In this document: piece by piece, positions 14,806 to 23,450 of the stretch | Layout: each line of letters starts with the position of its first letter | Numbering within the stretch: position 1 is the first letter of the stretch | DNA from: Streptomyces sp. NRRL WC-3742 | GTDB lineage: Bacteria > Actinomycetota > Actinomycetes > Streptomycetales > Streptomycetaceae | NCBI RefSeq assembly: GCF_000720635.1 | Contig: NZ_JOCF01000034.1 | Span: 10,294 to 74,293, forward strand | Direction of reading: 5' to 3' | DNA: 64,000 nucleotides | Translations under genes and position numbers: made by a program | Notes under the pieces: generated by a model | The model's database searches: none | Seen by the model: only the letters and a program-made list of their open reading frames with translations | What the model was told of the DNA's origin: nothing

Positions 14806-17525
14806 CCCCCGACGACCTCGCCGTCCGCGACCCCGCCGTCCGTGACGTCACCGTTCGCGACCTCGCCGTTCGCGACCTCGCCGTCCGCGACCTCGTCCTG
14901 GTCGGCCACGGCATGGTCGGCCAGCGCTTCCTGGAAGCCTGGGCCGCGCAGCCCGCCGCGCGCACCTGGCGGGTCACCGTGCTCGCCGAGGAGCCCCGGC
15001 CCGCGTACGACCGCGTCCACCTCAGCTCCCTCTTCGACGGCAGCACCCCCGAGGACCTCGCGCTCTGCCCGTCCGGCTTCCTCGCCGAGCACGGCATCGA
15101 CCTGCGCCTGGGCGACCCGGTCACCGCGATCGACCGCGCCGCGCACCTGGTGCGCACCGCCTCCGGCGCCGAGGTCCGCTACGACGCCCTGGTGCTGGCC
15201 ACCGGCTCGGTGCCCTTCGTGCCGCCCGTGCCCGGCACGGACGCGCCCGGCTGCCACGTCTACCGCACCGTCGAGGACGTCGACGCCATCCGCGCCGAGG
15301 CTGCCACCGCCGCCACCGGCGTGGTGGTCGGCGGCGGGCTGCTCGGCCTGGAGGCCGCCGGGGCGCTGCGCGCCGGGGGCCTGGCCACCCACGTGGTCGA
15401 GTTCGCGCCCCGGCTGATGGCCGTCCAGGTCGACGAGGGCGGCGGCGCCGCTCTGCGCCGCAGGATCGAGGACCTGGGCGTCACCGTGCACACCGGCGCC
15501 GGTGCCAGCGGTGTCCTCACCGGCCCGGACGGGCGGGTGCGCGCCCTCGCCCTCTCCGACGGGCGCGAACTGCCCGCCGACCTGGTCGTCTTCTCCGCCG
15601 GGGTCCGCGCCCGCGACCAGCTCGCCCGGGACTGCGGACTGCCCGTCGGCCCGCGCGGCGGCGTCGTCGTCGACGCGTCCTGCCGCACCGAGGACCCGGC
15701 CGTGTTCGCCATCGGCGAGTGCGCCCAGGCCGTGGACGGCCGGGTGTACGGGCTGGTCGCCCCCGGCTACCAGATGGCCGAGGCCGCCGCCCGTACGGTC
15801 GCGGGCCTGGACGGGAAGGGCTTCACCGGCGCCGACCTGTCCACCGAGCTCAAGCTCCTCGGCGTCGACGTCGCCAGCTTCGGCGACCCGCACGGCACCG
15901 CCGAGGGCGCCCTCGACGTGCTCTACAGCGACAGCCGCACCGGCGTCTACCGCAAGCTCGTCATCGGCGCGGACGGCGCGCTGCTCGGCGGCGTCCTCGT
16001 CGGCGACACCGAGGGGTACGGGGCGCTGCGCCCGCTCGCCGTCGCGGGCAGGCCGCTGACCGTCGCCCCCGAACAGCTGGTGCTGCCCGCCGGGTTCGCG
16101 GGTTCGGCCGGGCCCGTCGCCCTGCCCGACGAGGCGGTGCTCTGCTCCTGCCACAACGTCACCCAGGGCGCCGTGCGCGCCGCCGTCCGCGAACAGGGTG
16201 CGGAGAGCGTCGCCGCCGTCAGGAAGTGCACCCGGGCCGGCACCGGCTGCGGCAGCTGCCTCAAGCAGCTCGGCACCGTCGTCGCCGAGGAGCTGGAGGC
16301 TTCCGGGGTCTCCACCCTGAAGGGCCTGTGCGAGCACTTCGCCCACAGCCGCGCCGAGTTGTACGAGATCGTCCGGGTCACGGGCCTGGCGACCTTCTCC
16401 GAACTGCTCGCCGCGCACGGCAGCGGCGGCGAGGGCTGCGAGGTCTGCAAGCCCACCGTCGCCTCCATCCTGGCCAGCCTCGGCAACGGCCACATCCTCG
16501 ACGGCGAACAGGGCGCCCTCCAGGACTCCAACGACCACTTCCTCGCCAACCTCCAGCGCAACGGCTCCTATTCGGTCGTCCCCCGGGTGCCCGGCGGCGA
16601 GATCACCCCCGAGGGCCTCATCACCATCGGCGAGATCGCCCGCGACCACGGCCTCTACACCAAGATCACCGGCGGCCAGCGGATCGACATGTTCGGCGCC
16701 ACCGTCGACCAACTGCCGGTCATCTGGCGCAAGTTGGTAGACGCCGGGTTCGAGTCCGGACACGCCTACGGCAAGTCGCTGCGCACCGTGAAGTCCTGCG
16801 TCGGCGAGACCTGGTGCCGCTTCGGCGTCCAGGACTCCACCACCCTCGCCATCGAACTCGAGCTGCGCTACCGGGGGTTGCGCTCCCCGCACAAGCTCAA
16901 GGCCGCCGTCTCCGGCTGCGCCCGCGAGTGCGCGGAGGCGCAGAGCAAGGACTTCGGCATCATCGCCACCTCCGCCGGCTGGAACCTCTACGTCGGCGGC
17001 AACGGCGGCATGACCCCGCGCCACGCCGACCTGCTCGCCGCCGACCTCGACCGCGACACCCTCATCCGCACCATCGACCGCTACCTGATGTTCTACATCC
17101 GCACCGCCGACCGGCTGGAGCGCACCTCCGTCTGGCTCGACCGCCTCGAAGGCGGCCTCGACCACCTGCGCGCCGTCGTCCTCGACGACTCCCTCGGCAT
17201 CGCGGCCGAGCTCGACGACCTGATGGAGCGTCACATCGGCGGCTACCGCGACGAATGGGCCGAGACCCTCGCCGACCCCGACCGGATGCGCCGCTTCTCC
17301 TCCTTCGTCAACGCCCCCGGCGCCCCCGACCCCGCCGTGACCTTCGTCCCCGAACGCGGCCAGATCCGCCCCGCCCGCCCCGGCGAGGCGGGCCGCACCC
17401 TCGACGCCCTCGAGGCCCGCGGCACCCGCGGCACCCACGGCACCCACGGCACCCACGACACGCTCGAAACCTACGACGCCCCGGTGCTCGTCGCCGGAGC
17501 CCGACCGGAGGTGCTCACCCCGTGA
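14802..17525 (+). CDS. nirB: Nitrite reductase [NAD(P)H], large subunit
   Basis: 907 residues; ATG overlaps the preceding stop (ATGA) with GGAGG upstream. Order: FAD domain ('LVGHGMVGQRFLEAW'), NAD domain ('VVVGGGLLGLEAAGALRAGG'), a BFD-like [2Fe-2S] domain beginning Cys448 ('CSCHNVTQGAV', 'CGSC'), a ferredoxin-half domain ('GLYTKITGGQRIDMFGA') and the siroheme/[4Fe-4S] site with Cys666, Cys672, Cys706 and Cys710 ('SCVGETWC', 'GCAREC'). It reduces nitrite to ammonium with NirD. Odd points: residues 5-29 are five tandem DLAVR-type pentapeptides placed just before the first beta strand, and the C-terminus has a GTH tripeptide repeat. Confidence 0.95.
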   Translation: MTPDDLAVRDPAVRDVTVRDLAVRDLAVRDLVLVGHGMVGQRFLEAWAAQPAARTWRVTVLAEEPRPAYDRVHLSSLFDGSTPEDLALCPSGFLAEHGIDLRLGDPVTAIDRAAHLVRTASGAEVRYDALVLATGSVPFVPPVPGTDAPGCHVYRTVEDVDAIRAEAATAATGVVVGGGLLGLEAAGALRAGGLATHVVEFAPRLMAVQVDEGGGAALRRRIEDLGVTVHTGAGASGVLTGPDGRVRALALSDGRELPADLVVFSAGVRARDQLARDCGLPVGPRGGVVVDASCRTEDPAVFAIGECAQAVDGRVYGLVAPGYQMAEAAARTVAGLDGKGFTGADLSTELKLLGVDVASFGDPHGTAEGALDVLYSDSRTGVYRKLVIGADGALLGGVLVGDTEGYGALRPLAVAGRPLTVAPEQLVLPAGFAGSAGPVALPDEAVLCSCHNVTQGAVRAAVREQGAESVAAVRKCTRAGTGCGSCLKQLGTVVAEELEASGVSTLKGLCEHFAHSRAELYEIVRVTGLATFSELLAAHGSGGEGCEVCKPTVASILASLGNGHILDGEQGALQDSNDHFLANLQRNGSYSVVPRVPGGEITPEGLITIGEIARDHGLYTKITGGQRIDMFGATVDQLPVIWRKLVDAGFESGHAYGKSLRTVKSCVGETWCRFGVQDSTTLAIELELRYRGLRSPHKLKAAVSGCARECAEAQSKDFGIIATSAGWNLYVGGNGGMTPRHADLLAADLDRDTLIRTIDRYLMFYIRTADRLERTSVWLDRLEGGLDHLRAVVLDDSLGIAAELDDLMERHIGGYRDEWAETLADPDRMRRFSSFVNAPGAPDPAVTFVPERGQIRPARPGEAGRTLDALEARGTRGTHGTHGTHDTLETYDAPVLVAGARPEVLTP
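14814..14888 (+). repeat. 15-bp tandem repeat at the nirB N-terminus (five copies)
   Basis: Five in-frame units encode DLAVR, DPAVR, DVTVR, DLAVR and DLAVR, and lead directly into the FAD-binding strand DLVLVG. Unit divergence is low, so copy number may vary among strains. Confidence 0.85.
17421..17456 (+). repeat. 9-bp tandem repeat at the nirB C-terminus (four copies)
   Basis: Four units of GGCACCCGC/GGCACCCAC encode GTR, GTH, GTH, GTH in the tail after the siroheme domain. Confidence 0.8.
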
Positions 17526-17881
17526 CCGTACAGATCCACGACGGCGACCGCTGGCGAGACGTCTGCACCCTCGCCGAACTCCAACCAGGCCGTGGCGTCG
17601 CCGTGTTGATGCCCGACGCCGCCCAGGTCGCCCTCTTCCGCGACCGCGCCGGAGTGCTCTACGCCGTCGACAACCTCGACCCGTTCAGCGGCGCCCCCGT
17701 CCTCGCCCGGGGCCTGCTCGGCAGCCGGGGCGAACGGCCGACCCTCATCTCCCCGATGTACAAGCAGGTCTACGACCTCACCGACGGCCGCTGCCTCGAC
17801 GAGGACACCACCCCCGACGGCGCCCCCGCCGTGCTGCGCCGCTGGCCGGTGCGCCTGGCCCCCGAGGAGACTGCCGCATGA
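17522..17881 (+). CDS. nirD: Nitrite reductase, small subunit (Rieske-like)
   Basis: 119 residues, GTG start overlapping the nirB stop (GTGA). The fold matches NirD ('WRDVCTLAELQPGRGVAVL', 'VALFRDRAGVLYAVDNLDPF', 'SPMYKQVYDLTDGRCL'), a Rieske-type beta domain. As in other NirD proteins the Rieske Cys/His ligands are absent, so it should not bind a cluster and serves as the accessory subunit of NirB. Confidence 0.9.
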   Translation: MTVQIHDGDRWRDVCTLAELQPGRGVAVLMPDAAQVALFRDRAGVLYAVDNLDPFSGAPVLARGLLGSRGERPTLISPMYKQVYDLTDGRCLDEDTTPDGAPAVLRRWPVRLAPEETAA

Positions 17882-19215
17882 GTACCGTGCTCGCCGCCAA
17901 GCCATCCGCCGCGCTGGAGAGTTGGGACCCGGAGGACGAGGAGTTCTGGGCCCGCACCGGCGCCCGCGTGGCCCGGCGCAACCTGGTCCTCTCCGTCCTC
18001 TCCGAGCACATCGGCTTCTCCGTGTGGAGCCTCTGGTCGGTCCTGGTGCTCTTCCTCGGCCCCGAGTACCACCTCACCCCCGCCGACAAGTTCACCCTCA
18101 CCGCCCTGCCCACCGCCCTCGGCGCAGTGCTGCGGCTGCCCTACACCTTCGCCGTGGCCCGCTTCGGCGGCCGCACCTGGACGGTGATCAGCGCCCTCCT
18201 GCTGCTCCTGCCCACCGCACTGGCCGCCCTCGTGCTCGAACCCGGCGTCTCCTACGGCACGCTGCTCGCCGTGGCCTGCGTCGCGGGCGTCGGCGGCGGC
18301 AACTTCGCCTCCTCCATGGCCAACATCAACGCCTTCTACCCGCACCGGCTCAAAGGCTGGGCCCTGGGCGTCAACGCCGGCGGCGGCAACCTCGGCGTGC
18401 CCGCCGTACAGCTCCTCGGCCTGCTGGTGCTCGCCACCGCCGGCGCCGCGCACCCCCGGCTGCTGCCGCTGCTCTACCTGCCGCTGATCGTCCTCGCGGC
18501 GGCGGGCGCCTGGTGGCGGATGGACGACCTGCCCGTGCGGCGCGGGAGTTCGGGGGAGCGGCGGATGCTGCGCGAGGTCGCCCGCGACCCGTACGGCTGG
18601 GCGGTGTCCGCCCTGTACGTCGGCACCTTCGGCTCGTTCATCGGCTTCGGCTTCGCCTTCGGCCAGGTGCTCCAGGTGCAGTTCCACGAGCGCTTCGACA
18701 CCCCCGTCAAGGCCGCCGCCCTCACCTTCCTCGGCCCGCTGCTCGGCTCGCTGCTGCGCCCCGTCGGCGGACGGCTCGCGGACCGGTACGGGGGCGCGCG
18801 GGTGACGCAGTGGGCCTTCGTCGGGATGGGCGCCGGGACGGTCGTGGTGATCGCCGCCTCCCGCGCCGGATCGCTGCCGCTGTTCCTCGCCGGCTTCGTC
18901 GCCCTGTTCGTCCTCAGCGGGATCGGCAACGGCTCGACGTACAAGATGATCCCCGCCCACTACCGGGCCCTCGCCCAGCGCGCCGTCGCGGCCGGAGCCG
19001 ACCCCGACGCCACCGAGGCCGACGCCCGCCGCCGCACCGGCGCGCTCATCGGGCTCGCCGGGGCCGTCGGGGCCTTCGGCGGTGTGCTGGTGAACCTCGC
19101 GTTCCGGCAGAGCTTCCAGTCCGGCCACGACGGGGAGGCCGCGTACCTGGGCTTCCTTGTGGCGTACGTCCTCTGCTCGGTGCTCACCTGGGCGGTGTGG
19201 CTGCGGCGGCGCTGA
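17878..19215 (+). CDS. narK: Nitrate/nitrite transporter, MFS (NarK type)
   Basis: 445 residues with about 12 hydrophobic segments; ATG overlaps the nirD stop (ATGA). NarK signatures are visible: a glycine-rich first signature 'VGGGNFASSMANINAFYP' and the second 'GAVGAFGGVLVNLAF', both typical nitrate-binding helices, plus 'GIGNGSTYKMIPAHY'. As last gene of the nasA operon it brings in nitrate and may export nitrite. In S. coelicolor narK sits beside nnaR instead, so grouping all of these genes in one cluster is a rearranged version. Confidence 0.9.
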   Translation: MSTVLAAKPSAALESWDPEDEEFWARTGARVARRNLVLSVLSEHIGFSVWSLWSVLVLFLGPEYHLTPADKFTLTALPTALGAVLRLPYTFAVARFGGRTWTVISALLLLLPTALAALVLEPGVSYGTLLAVACVAGVGGGNFASSMANINAFYPHRLKGWALGVNAGGGNLGVPAVQLLGLLVLATAGAAHPRLLPLLYLPLIVLAAAGAWWRMDDLPVRRGSSGERRMLREVARDPYGWAVSALYVGTFGSFIGFGFAFGQVLQVQFHERFDTPVKAAALTFLGPLLGSLLRPVGGRLADRYGGARVTQWAFVGMGAGTVVVIAASRAGSLPLFLAGFVALFVLSGIGNGSTYKMIPAHYRALAQRAVAAGADPDATEADARRRTGALIGLAGAVGAFGGVLVNLAFRQSFQSGHDGEAAYLGFLVAYVLCSVLTWAVWLRRR

Positions 19216-19232
19216 GGCGCCCGTACGACGAT

Positions 19233-19266
19233 CGGACGGCCCGGCGCGCGGCAGCGGGGCCGTCCG
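19233..19266. terminator. Terminator after the nitrate operon
   Basis: A 10-bp perfect stem (CGGACGGCCC) with a 14-nt GC-rich loop begins 17 bases after the transporter stop. Confidence 0.6.
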
Positions 19267-19308
19267 GTTAGCGTCGGCGCAAACCGTTCCCTGACCTCGG
19301 AGGTCGCA

Positions 19309-19749
19309 GTGCAGCGCTGGATCACCCTCACGCTTCTCACCGCCTCCCTCGCCGCGCTGACCGCCCCCGCCGGGGCCGTGGACGACCCGCCCCCGGCGAC
19401 CACCACCGTCACCCTGGGCGAGGCGCGGATCGACCCGAAGGTGCCCGGAAAGGTCCGGGTCGACGTCGACTACGTGTGCACCGTCGCGGACGAAGCCCGC
19501 TCCCTCACCGTCGCCGTCGAACAGAAGGACCCCCAGGACACCTCCTCCATCGGCTTCGGCTCCAGCCGCACCGCCGAGGCCGACATCCTCTGCGACGGCA
19601 CCCCCCAGCACCGCCAGATCGCCGTCCAGTCCAAAACCGTCAACTGGATCCCCGCCACCGACGCCGTCCTCACCGCCACCGTCACCAACATCGGCGCCAC
19701 CCCGCCGGCCTCCGCCGACGCCCGCCGCGCCAAGCTCGCCGCCCCCTGA
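19309..19749 (+). CDS. Small secreted protein of unknown function
   Basis: 146 residues, GTG start with GGAGG eight bases upstream. A signal peptide is clear (residues about 1-23, 'LTLLTASLAALTAPAGA'). The mature part is a single beta-rich domain with two Cys ('VCTVADEARS' and 'ADILCDGTPQ') that could form a disulfide, reminiscent of an Ig-like secreted domain. Monocistronic. Family not recognised. Confidence 0.7.
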   Translation: MQRWITLTLLTASLAALTAPAGAVDDPPPATTTVTLGEARIDPKVPGKVRVDVDYVCTVADEARSLTVAVEQKDPQDTSSIGFGSSRTAEADILCDGTPQHRQIAVQSKTVNWIPATDAVLTATVTNIGATPPASADARRAKLAAP

Positions 19750-19785
19750 CCCCGCAGCGGGGCTGCTGGCGCCCGGCCCTGTGTT

Positions 19786-19799
19786 CTACAGTTCTGTAG
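19786..19799. promoter_or_regulatory. Perfect palindrome, candidate repressor operator
   Basis: CTACAGTTCTGTAG is a perfect 14-bp inverted repeat 40 bases before the start of the next membrane-protein gene. Its TACA-N4-TGTA core resembles operators of BlaI/CopY-type winged-helix repressors, but no such regulator is encoded nearby. Confidence 0.45.
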
Positions 19800-19838
19800 A
19801 GCATTGGCTCGCAGGTGATCAGCGAACGGGGACGCACC

Positions 19839-20474
19839 ATGGACAGGCCGCTTCGACTGCCGCAGCAGGACCGGGCCGACTTCGAGACCGAGCTCGGGCG
19901 GGCACTCGCCGGCCCGCAGGTACGGGCGGCGCTGCGCGAGGGCGGCGACGACGGGCACGGCGTCGAGGGGCTGCGCCGCAGCGCGCGCGAGAACGCCGAG
20001 TTCGTGCTCGCCGCCGCCGCGCCCGAGTACGAGCGCTACGCGATGCTGCGCGCCGACGCGGACGCGGTGGCGCGGCTGCCCGTGGACGCGCCGGGCGGGG
20101 GCCGGGTGTCGGGCCTGTGGGGCGTGGTCGGGGTGATAGTGCCGATCATCGCGGGGGCCGCCGCCGTGATCTTCCTGCTGCTCGGGTACGCGATGGGCCT
20201 GGCCGAGGACCTGGAGGTGCTCGGGGACGCCCTGGTGGCGGCCGGCTGGATCGCCGCGGGCGTGGCGGCGGCGGGACTGCTGGTGGGCGGCCTGGGCCTG
20301 CTGAACACGGCCTCCCGGGCGCGGAGCGGCGAGGCCGCCGAGGCGGCGGGCGGCGCGGGCGGCGCGGGCGAGTTGGCGCGGGCGCGCGAGGACTGGCGGC
20401 TGGCACTCGCCGAGCGCGGCCTGGTGCCGTACCTGGTGGCCCAGGCCACGGGCCTCCCGGGCCGGAGTCGCTGA
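19839..20474 (+). CDS. Two-helix membrane protein of unknown function
   Basis: 211 residues from the ATG that follows GGGGA by seven bases; a GTG 24 bases upstream is possible. The N-terminal third is charged and helical. Two hydrophobic segments ('LWGVVGVIVPIIAGAAAVIF' and 'AAGWIAAGVAAAGLLVGGLG') flank a short acidic loop. The C-terminal tail has a Gly/Ala stretch and a charged helix. It lies just downstream of a perfect palindrome that may control it. Unrecognised. Confidence 0.7.
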   Translation: MDRPLRLPQQDRADFETELGRALAGPQVRAALREGGDDGHGVEGLRRSARENAEFVLAAAAPEYERYAMLRADADAVARLPVDAPGGGRVSGLWGVVGVIVPIIAGAAAVIFLLLGYAMGLAEDLEVLGDALVAAGWIAAGVAAAGLLVGGLGLLNTASRARSGEAAEAAGGAGGAGELARAREDWRLALAERGLVPYLVAQATGLPGRSR

Positions 20475-20515
20475 GGGGAGCCACAGGGGCCTGAGGGCCG
20501 CAGGATGGGCTCCCC
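20475..20515. terminator. Weak hairpin between converging genes
   Basis: GGGGAGCC and GGCTCCCC form an 8-bp stem with a 25-nt loop, placed between the two stops. Modest support. Confidence 0.35.
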
Positions 20516-20531
20516 CGTGCCGCGTCCGCCC

Positions 20532-20975
20532 TCAGTCCCGTGCCGCCTCGGCCAGCAGTTGCGCCACGGCCCGCGGGATGCCGAGGCGGCGGGCGATCCA
20601 GGGGGCCGGGTGGCCGGCGCGGGCCAGTATCCAGGCGGAGTACAACTGGCCGAGCTGGGGGGCGTGTTCGCTCAGGAGGAGGGGGCGGACGGCGTCCATC
20701 GGGAAGTCCTCGAGGGCGCGGGCGCTGAATTCGCGGCCGTTGGGGCCGGGCGGGGGCAGGGGGAGGGGGCGGCGGATGTCGAGCCAGCGGTGGAGGAGCA
20801 CGGCGGCGGCGATGAGGAGGCCCGTGGCGGAGGCGGCGACGAGGAAGGCGCCGATGATCGGGCGCTGCTCCTCCTCGGCGAGGCCGAGGGCGATTTCCTC
20901 CGTCAGGAGCAGTCCGAGTGCGCTGATCAGCGCCAGTGCTTCGCCGGGCCGCGGACGGAACCGGGATGTGGACAT
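20532..20975 (-). CDS. Small membrane protein of unknown function
   Basis: 147 residues from an ATG preceded by AGAGG; an upstream in-frame ATG would add 19 very basic residues. Two hydrophobic stretches ('LALISALGLLLTEEIALGL' and 'IIGAFLVAASATGLLIAAAV') are followed by a soluble C-terminal half ending 'WIARRLGIPRAVAQLLAEAA', which could be a helix-turn-helix-like pair. No family recognised. Confidence 0.6.
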   Translation of the reverse strand: MSTSRFRPRPGEALALISALGLLLTEEIALGLAEEEQRPIIGAFLVAASATGLLIAAAVLLHRWLDIRRPLPLPPPGPNGREFSARALEDFPMDAVRPLLLSEHAPQLGQLYSAWILARAGHPAPWIARRLGIPRAVAQLLAEAARD

Positions 20976-21273
20976 ACGGGACCTCTTCCTCGGCCGGCGT
21001 GCCGGTGGCTGCGGACGGGTTCGGCGACTCACCTCCGGTACAACGGCCGTGGGCGGCCCGGGGCACGTGGAGACACGCGGGGAGTTGACGCGGCGTCAGG
21101 ACGGCTGTGCGGGCGGCGGCGGAGAGTGCGGTCGGGAGCGCCTGGGCGCGGCGCTGCGCCTCCGAACAGCATAGCTCCGGGCCGGCATGAGCTCGACAGT
21201 CGTGTAGAAGTCGGGCCGGGCGGGAGGGCCGAAACCGCGGGCGTGGTCCACCCTGGTAGGGGAGGCCGGACCG
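20976..21273. other. Intergenic region with a perfect 13-bp palindrome
   Basis: 298 bp between divergent genes. TGACGCGGCGTCA at 21086-21098 is a perfect palindrome and could be an operator. No other gene or RNA was seen. Confidence 0.4.
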
Positions 21274-22398
21274 ATGGGACTCACCAGTCACAAGCTGATC
21301 GCCCTGGTGGCGCTGCTCGCGGTGTTCACGGTGCTGGGCACGCTGTGGGTCTGGCCCCGGCTGGCCGTCCGCAGCTGGCCGGCGATGTTCCTGCGGCTGG
21401 GCACGGTCCTGGTGACCCAGGTGGTGCTGCTGGCCACGCTCGGTCTCGCCGTCAACGACTACTTCGTGTTCTACAGCAGCTGGTCGGACCTGTTCGGCCG
21501 CGAGCACGGCGCCGCCGTGATCCAGGGCGCGGGTGCGGGCGCCCCGCCCGGGGTGCGGGTGCTCGGTACGGCGGAGGTGACCGGCGCCGGGTCCGTCGGC
21601 CGCGATCCGGCGCAGGTGGGCCGGCTGGACCGGGTCCGGCTGCCCGGCACGACGACGGGGCTGAGCACCGACGGCTACGTCTACCTGCCGCCGCAGTACT
21701 TCCAGCCCGGCAACGAGGCGCGGCACTTCCCGGCGGTCCTGGCGCTCACGGGCTTCCCCGGCGACGCCGCCAACCTCGTCGGCAAGCTCCGCTACCCCGC
21801 GCACGAACTGGACCTGCTGCGCCAGGGCGCGATGAAGCCGACCGTCCTCGTGCTGATGCGCCCCTCGCCCTCGATGCCCCGCGACAGCGAGTGCGAGGAC
21901 GTTCCCGGCGGCCCGCAGGCGCAGACCTACTTCGCCACCGACGTGCCCGCCGACCTGCGCGCCTCCTACCGGGTCCTCGACGGCGGCGCGGGCCTCGGCA
22001 TGATCGGCGACTCGACCGGCGGCTACTGCGCCGTCAAGCTCGGCATGACGCACCCGCAGACGTTCGGCGCCGTGGTGTCCCTGTCCGGGTACTTCAGGGC
22101 GGCCGAGGACGTGACCACCGGGGACCTGTTCGGCGGCAGTGCCCAGCGGCGCCAACTGGCCGACCTGAACTGGCGGTTGGCCCACCTGTCGATGCCCGCG
22201 CTGTCCGTCCTGCTCGCCGACAGCAAACAGGACGGCAGCACCTACGCCGACTCCGGGGCGTTCGCGGCGGCCGCCCGTCCGCCGCTGACCGTCGAGCAGG
22301 CGACGGTGGACAGCGGCGGCCACAACTTCACCACCTGGAACCGGCTGCTGCCGCCCTCGCTGAGCTGGCTGAGCGCACACCTGGGCGACCCGGCGTGA
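21274..22398 (+). CDS. Membrane-anchored esterase (antigen 85/esterase D-like fold)
   Basis: 374 residues; ATG has GGGGAGG 12 bases upstream. Two N-terminal hydrophobic segments ('LIALVALLAVFTVLGTLWVW' and 'VLVTQVVLLATLGLAVNDYF') anchor an extracytoplasmic alpha/beta hydrolase domain. Its nucleophile elbow is 'GDSTGGYCAVKLG', with 'YLPPQYF' and 'FPAVLALTGFPG' upstream, like the esterase family that includes mycolyltransferases. The likely His is in 'GGHNFTTWNRLLP'. Acts on an unknown ester outside the membrane. Confidence 0.8.
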   Translation: MGLTSHKLIALVALLAVFTVLGTLWVWPRLAVRSWPAMFLRLGTVLVTQVVLLATLGLAVNDYFVFYSSWSDLFGREHGAAVIQGAGAGAPPGVRVLGTAEVTGAGSVGRDPAQVGRLDRVRLPGTTTGLSTDGYVYLPPQYFQPGNEARHFPAVLALTGFPGDAANLVGKLRYPAHELDLLRQGAMKPTVLVLMRPSPSMPRDSECEDVPGGPQAQTYFATDVPADLRASYRVLDGGAGLGMIGDSTGGYCAVKLGMTHPQTFGAVVSLSGYFRAAEDVTTGDLFGGSAQRRQLADLNWRLAHLSMPALSVLLADSKQDGSTYADSGAFAAAARPPLTVEQATVDSGGHNFTTWNRLLPPSLSWLSAHLGDPA

Positions 22399-22428
22399 AC
22401 CGGGCCCGGGCCGGTAGTGCCCGCCCCC

Positions 22429-22914
22429 TCAGCGGGCCAGCAGCGGCAGGGGAGCCCCCGTGCGGGCGGGCAGTTCGAGCCGGGTGAGCAGCGCCGAGGG
22501 CGACACCTCGACCACCCGGCAGCCCGCGCGGTGGCGGCAGTGCCGGGCGACGGTGCTGTGGCGCAGCCGGTCGAGGCGGCGGCGGGTGGCGGTGCCGATG
22601 ACCAGCAGGTCGTCCGGGCCGGTGACGGCGGAGACGAGGGCGCGCCCGGGGTCGGCGTTGACGACGACCGGGTGGATGACCAGGCCGGAGGGGAAGCCGC
22701 CGTACGCCTGCTCGAAGGCGATGTCGAGGCGGCGGCGGGCGGCGTGCTCCAGTTCGGAGAGCGGGCGCAGCCCGTCCCGTTCGCCCGCCGTCCACGCGGC
22801 GACGGGCACCAGGACGGCGTCGTGGCGGGCCGCCTCGCCGACGGCGTGGTAGAGGGCGGCCAGACTGCTCAGTGATCCGCTCAGGCCGACGATCACGCGG
22901 GTGGTCCCGGTCAT
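22429..22914 (-). CDS. Universal stress protein (UspA-like)
   Basis: 161 residues with one Usp domain: 'VIVGLSGSLSSLAALYHAVG' at the N-terminus and 'DDLLVIGTATRRRLDRL' followed by 'HSTVARHC'. The usual ATP-binding G-x2-G loop is altered (GTAT), so nucleotide binding is doubtful. GGAGG lies 11 bases before the ATG. It converges with the esterase gene. Confidence 0.75.
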   Translation of the reverse strand: MTGTTRVIVGLSGSLSSLAALYHAVGEAARHDAVLVPVAAWTAGERDGLRPLSELEHAARRRLDIAFEQAYGGFPSGLVIHPVVVNADPGRALVSAVTGPDDLLVIGTATRRRLDRLRHSTVARHCRHRAGCRVVEVSPSALLTRLELPARTGAPLPLLAR

Positions 22915-23204
22915 GGCCGTTCGCCTCCGTCTCTCCGGTCGGGTTTCTCCGGTTCGGGTGGGTGCTCCTCGCTTCGGATGAGTCCAGTGAACCCCGGAAC
23001 GCCCCCGTCCGTACCTGTGCTGACACCACCATGACGCCGTCCGCGCACTTCTTGACGGCCCCCTGACAGCGGTGGGGAGGGGGCATATCAGGGAGGCGTC
23101 AAGGTGCGGCCCCGATCCGTAGACCCTGCGTCAAGGCCCGCTCCGAGCGGCCCCGGGCGCGCTCCACTGGGAACGGAAACGCCCCCGCACCCGAGGAGCC
23201 CGTC
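22915..23204. other. Intergenic region with a direct repeat
   Basis: 290 bp between divergent genes. GCGTCAAGG occurs at 23096 and again at 23128, 32 bases apart (about three helical turns), a spacing suggestive of activator binding upstream of the small-peptide/decarboxylase pair. TTGACG at 23052 has no matching -10 at normal spacing. Confidence 0.35.
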
Positions 23205-23423
23205 GTGACCACCACCGCCGCCGCAACCGCCGCAACCGCCGTCGACCGCCCGCTGGGCCGCGCCGTCCGCCTCGTCCCCGCCGGACCCACCGGATTCACC
23301 GGATTCGCGGGATTCGCCGGATCCGCCTCGGAGGACACCCACGACCGCGCCGCCGAAGCGGACCCCGACCTGGCCCGCACCCGCCCGGCCCACTGCCGCT
23401 TCGCCCTGCACCTCGAGGACTGA
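23205..23423 (+). CDS. Small protein of unknown function, possible peptide precursor
   Basis: 72 residues, GTG start with GAGGAG upstream. Ala/Thr-rich N-terminus, then 'VRLVPAGPTGFTGFAGFAGS' (a repeated GF tripeptide, encoded by 9-bp units), an acidic middle, and the tail 'TRPAHCRFALHLED' with one Cys. No signal peptide or domain. It ends 27 bases before the decarboxylase gene and should be co-transcribed with it. The size and neighbour raise the idea of a substrate or carrier peptide, but there is no direct evidence. Confidence 0.55.
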   Translation: MTTTAAATAATAVDRPLGRAVRLVPAGPTGFTGFAGFAGSASEDTHDRAAEADPDLARTRPAHCRFALHLED

Positions 23424-23450
23424 CCCAACCGCCCCCCGGGAGAACCCGAC

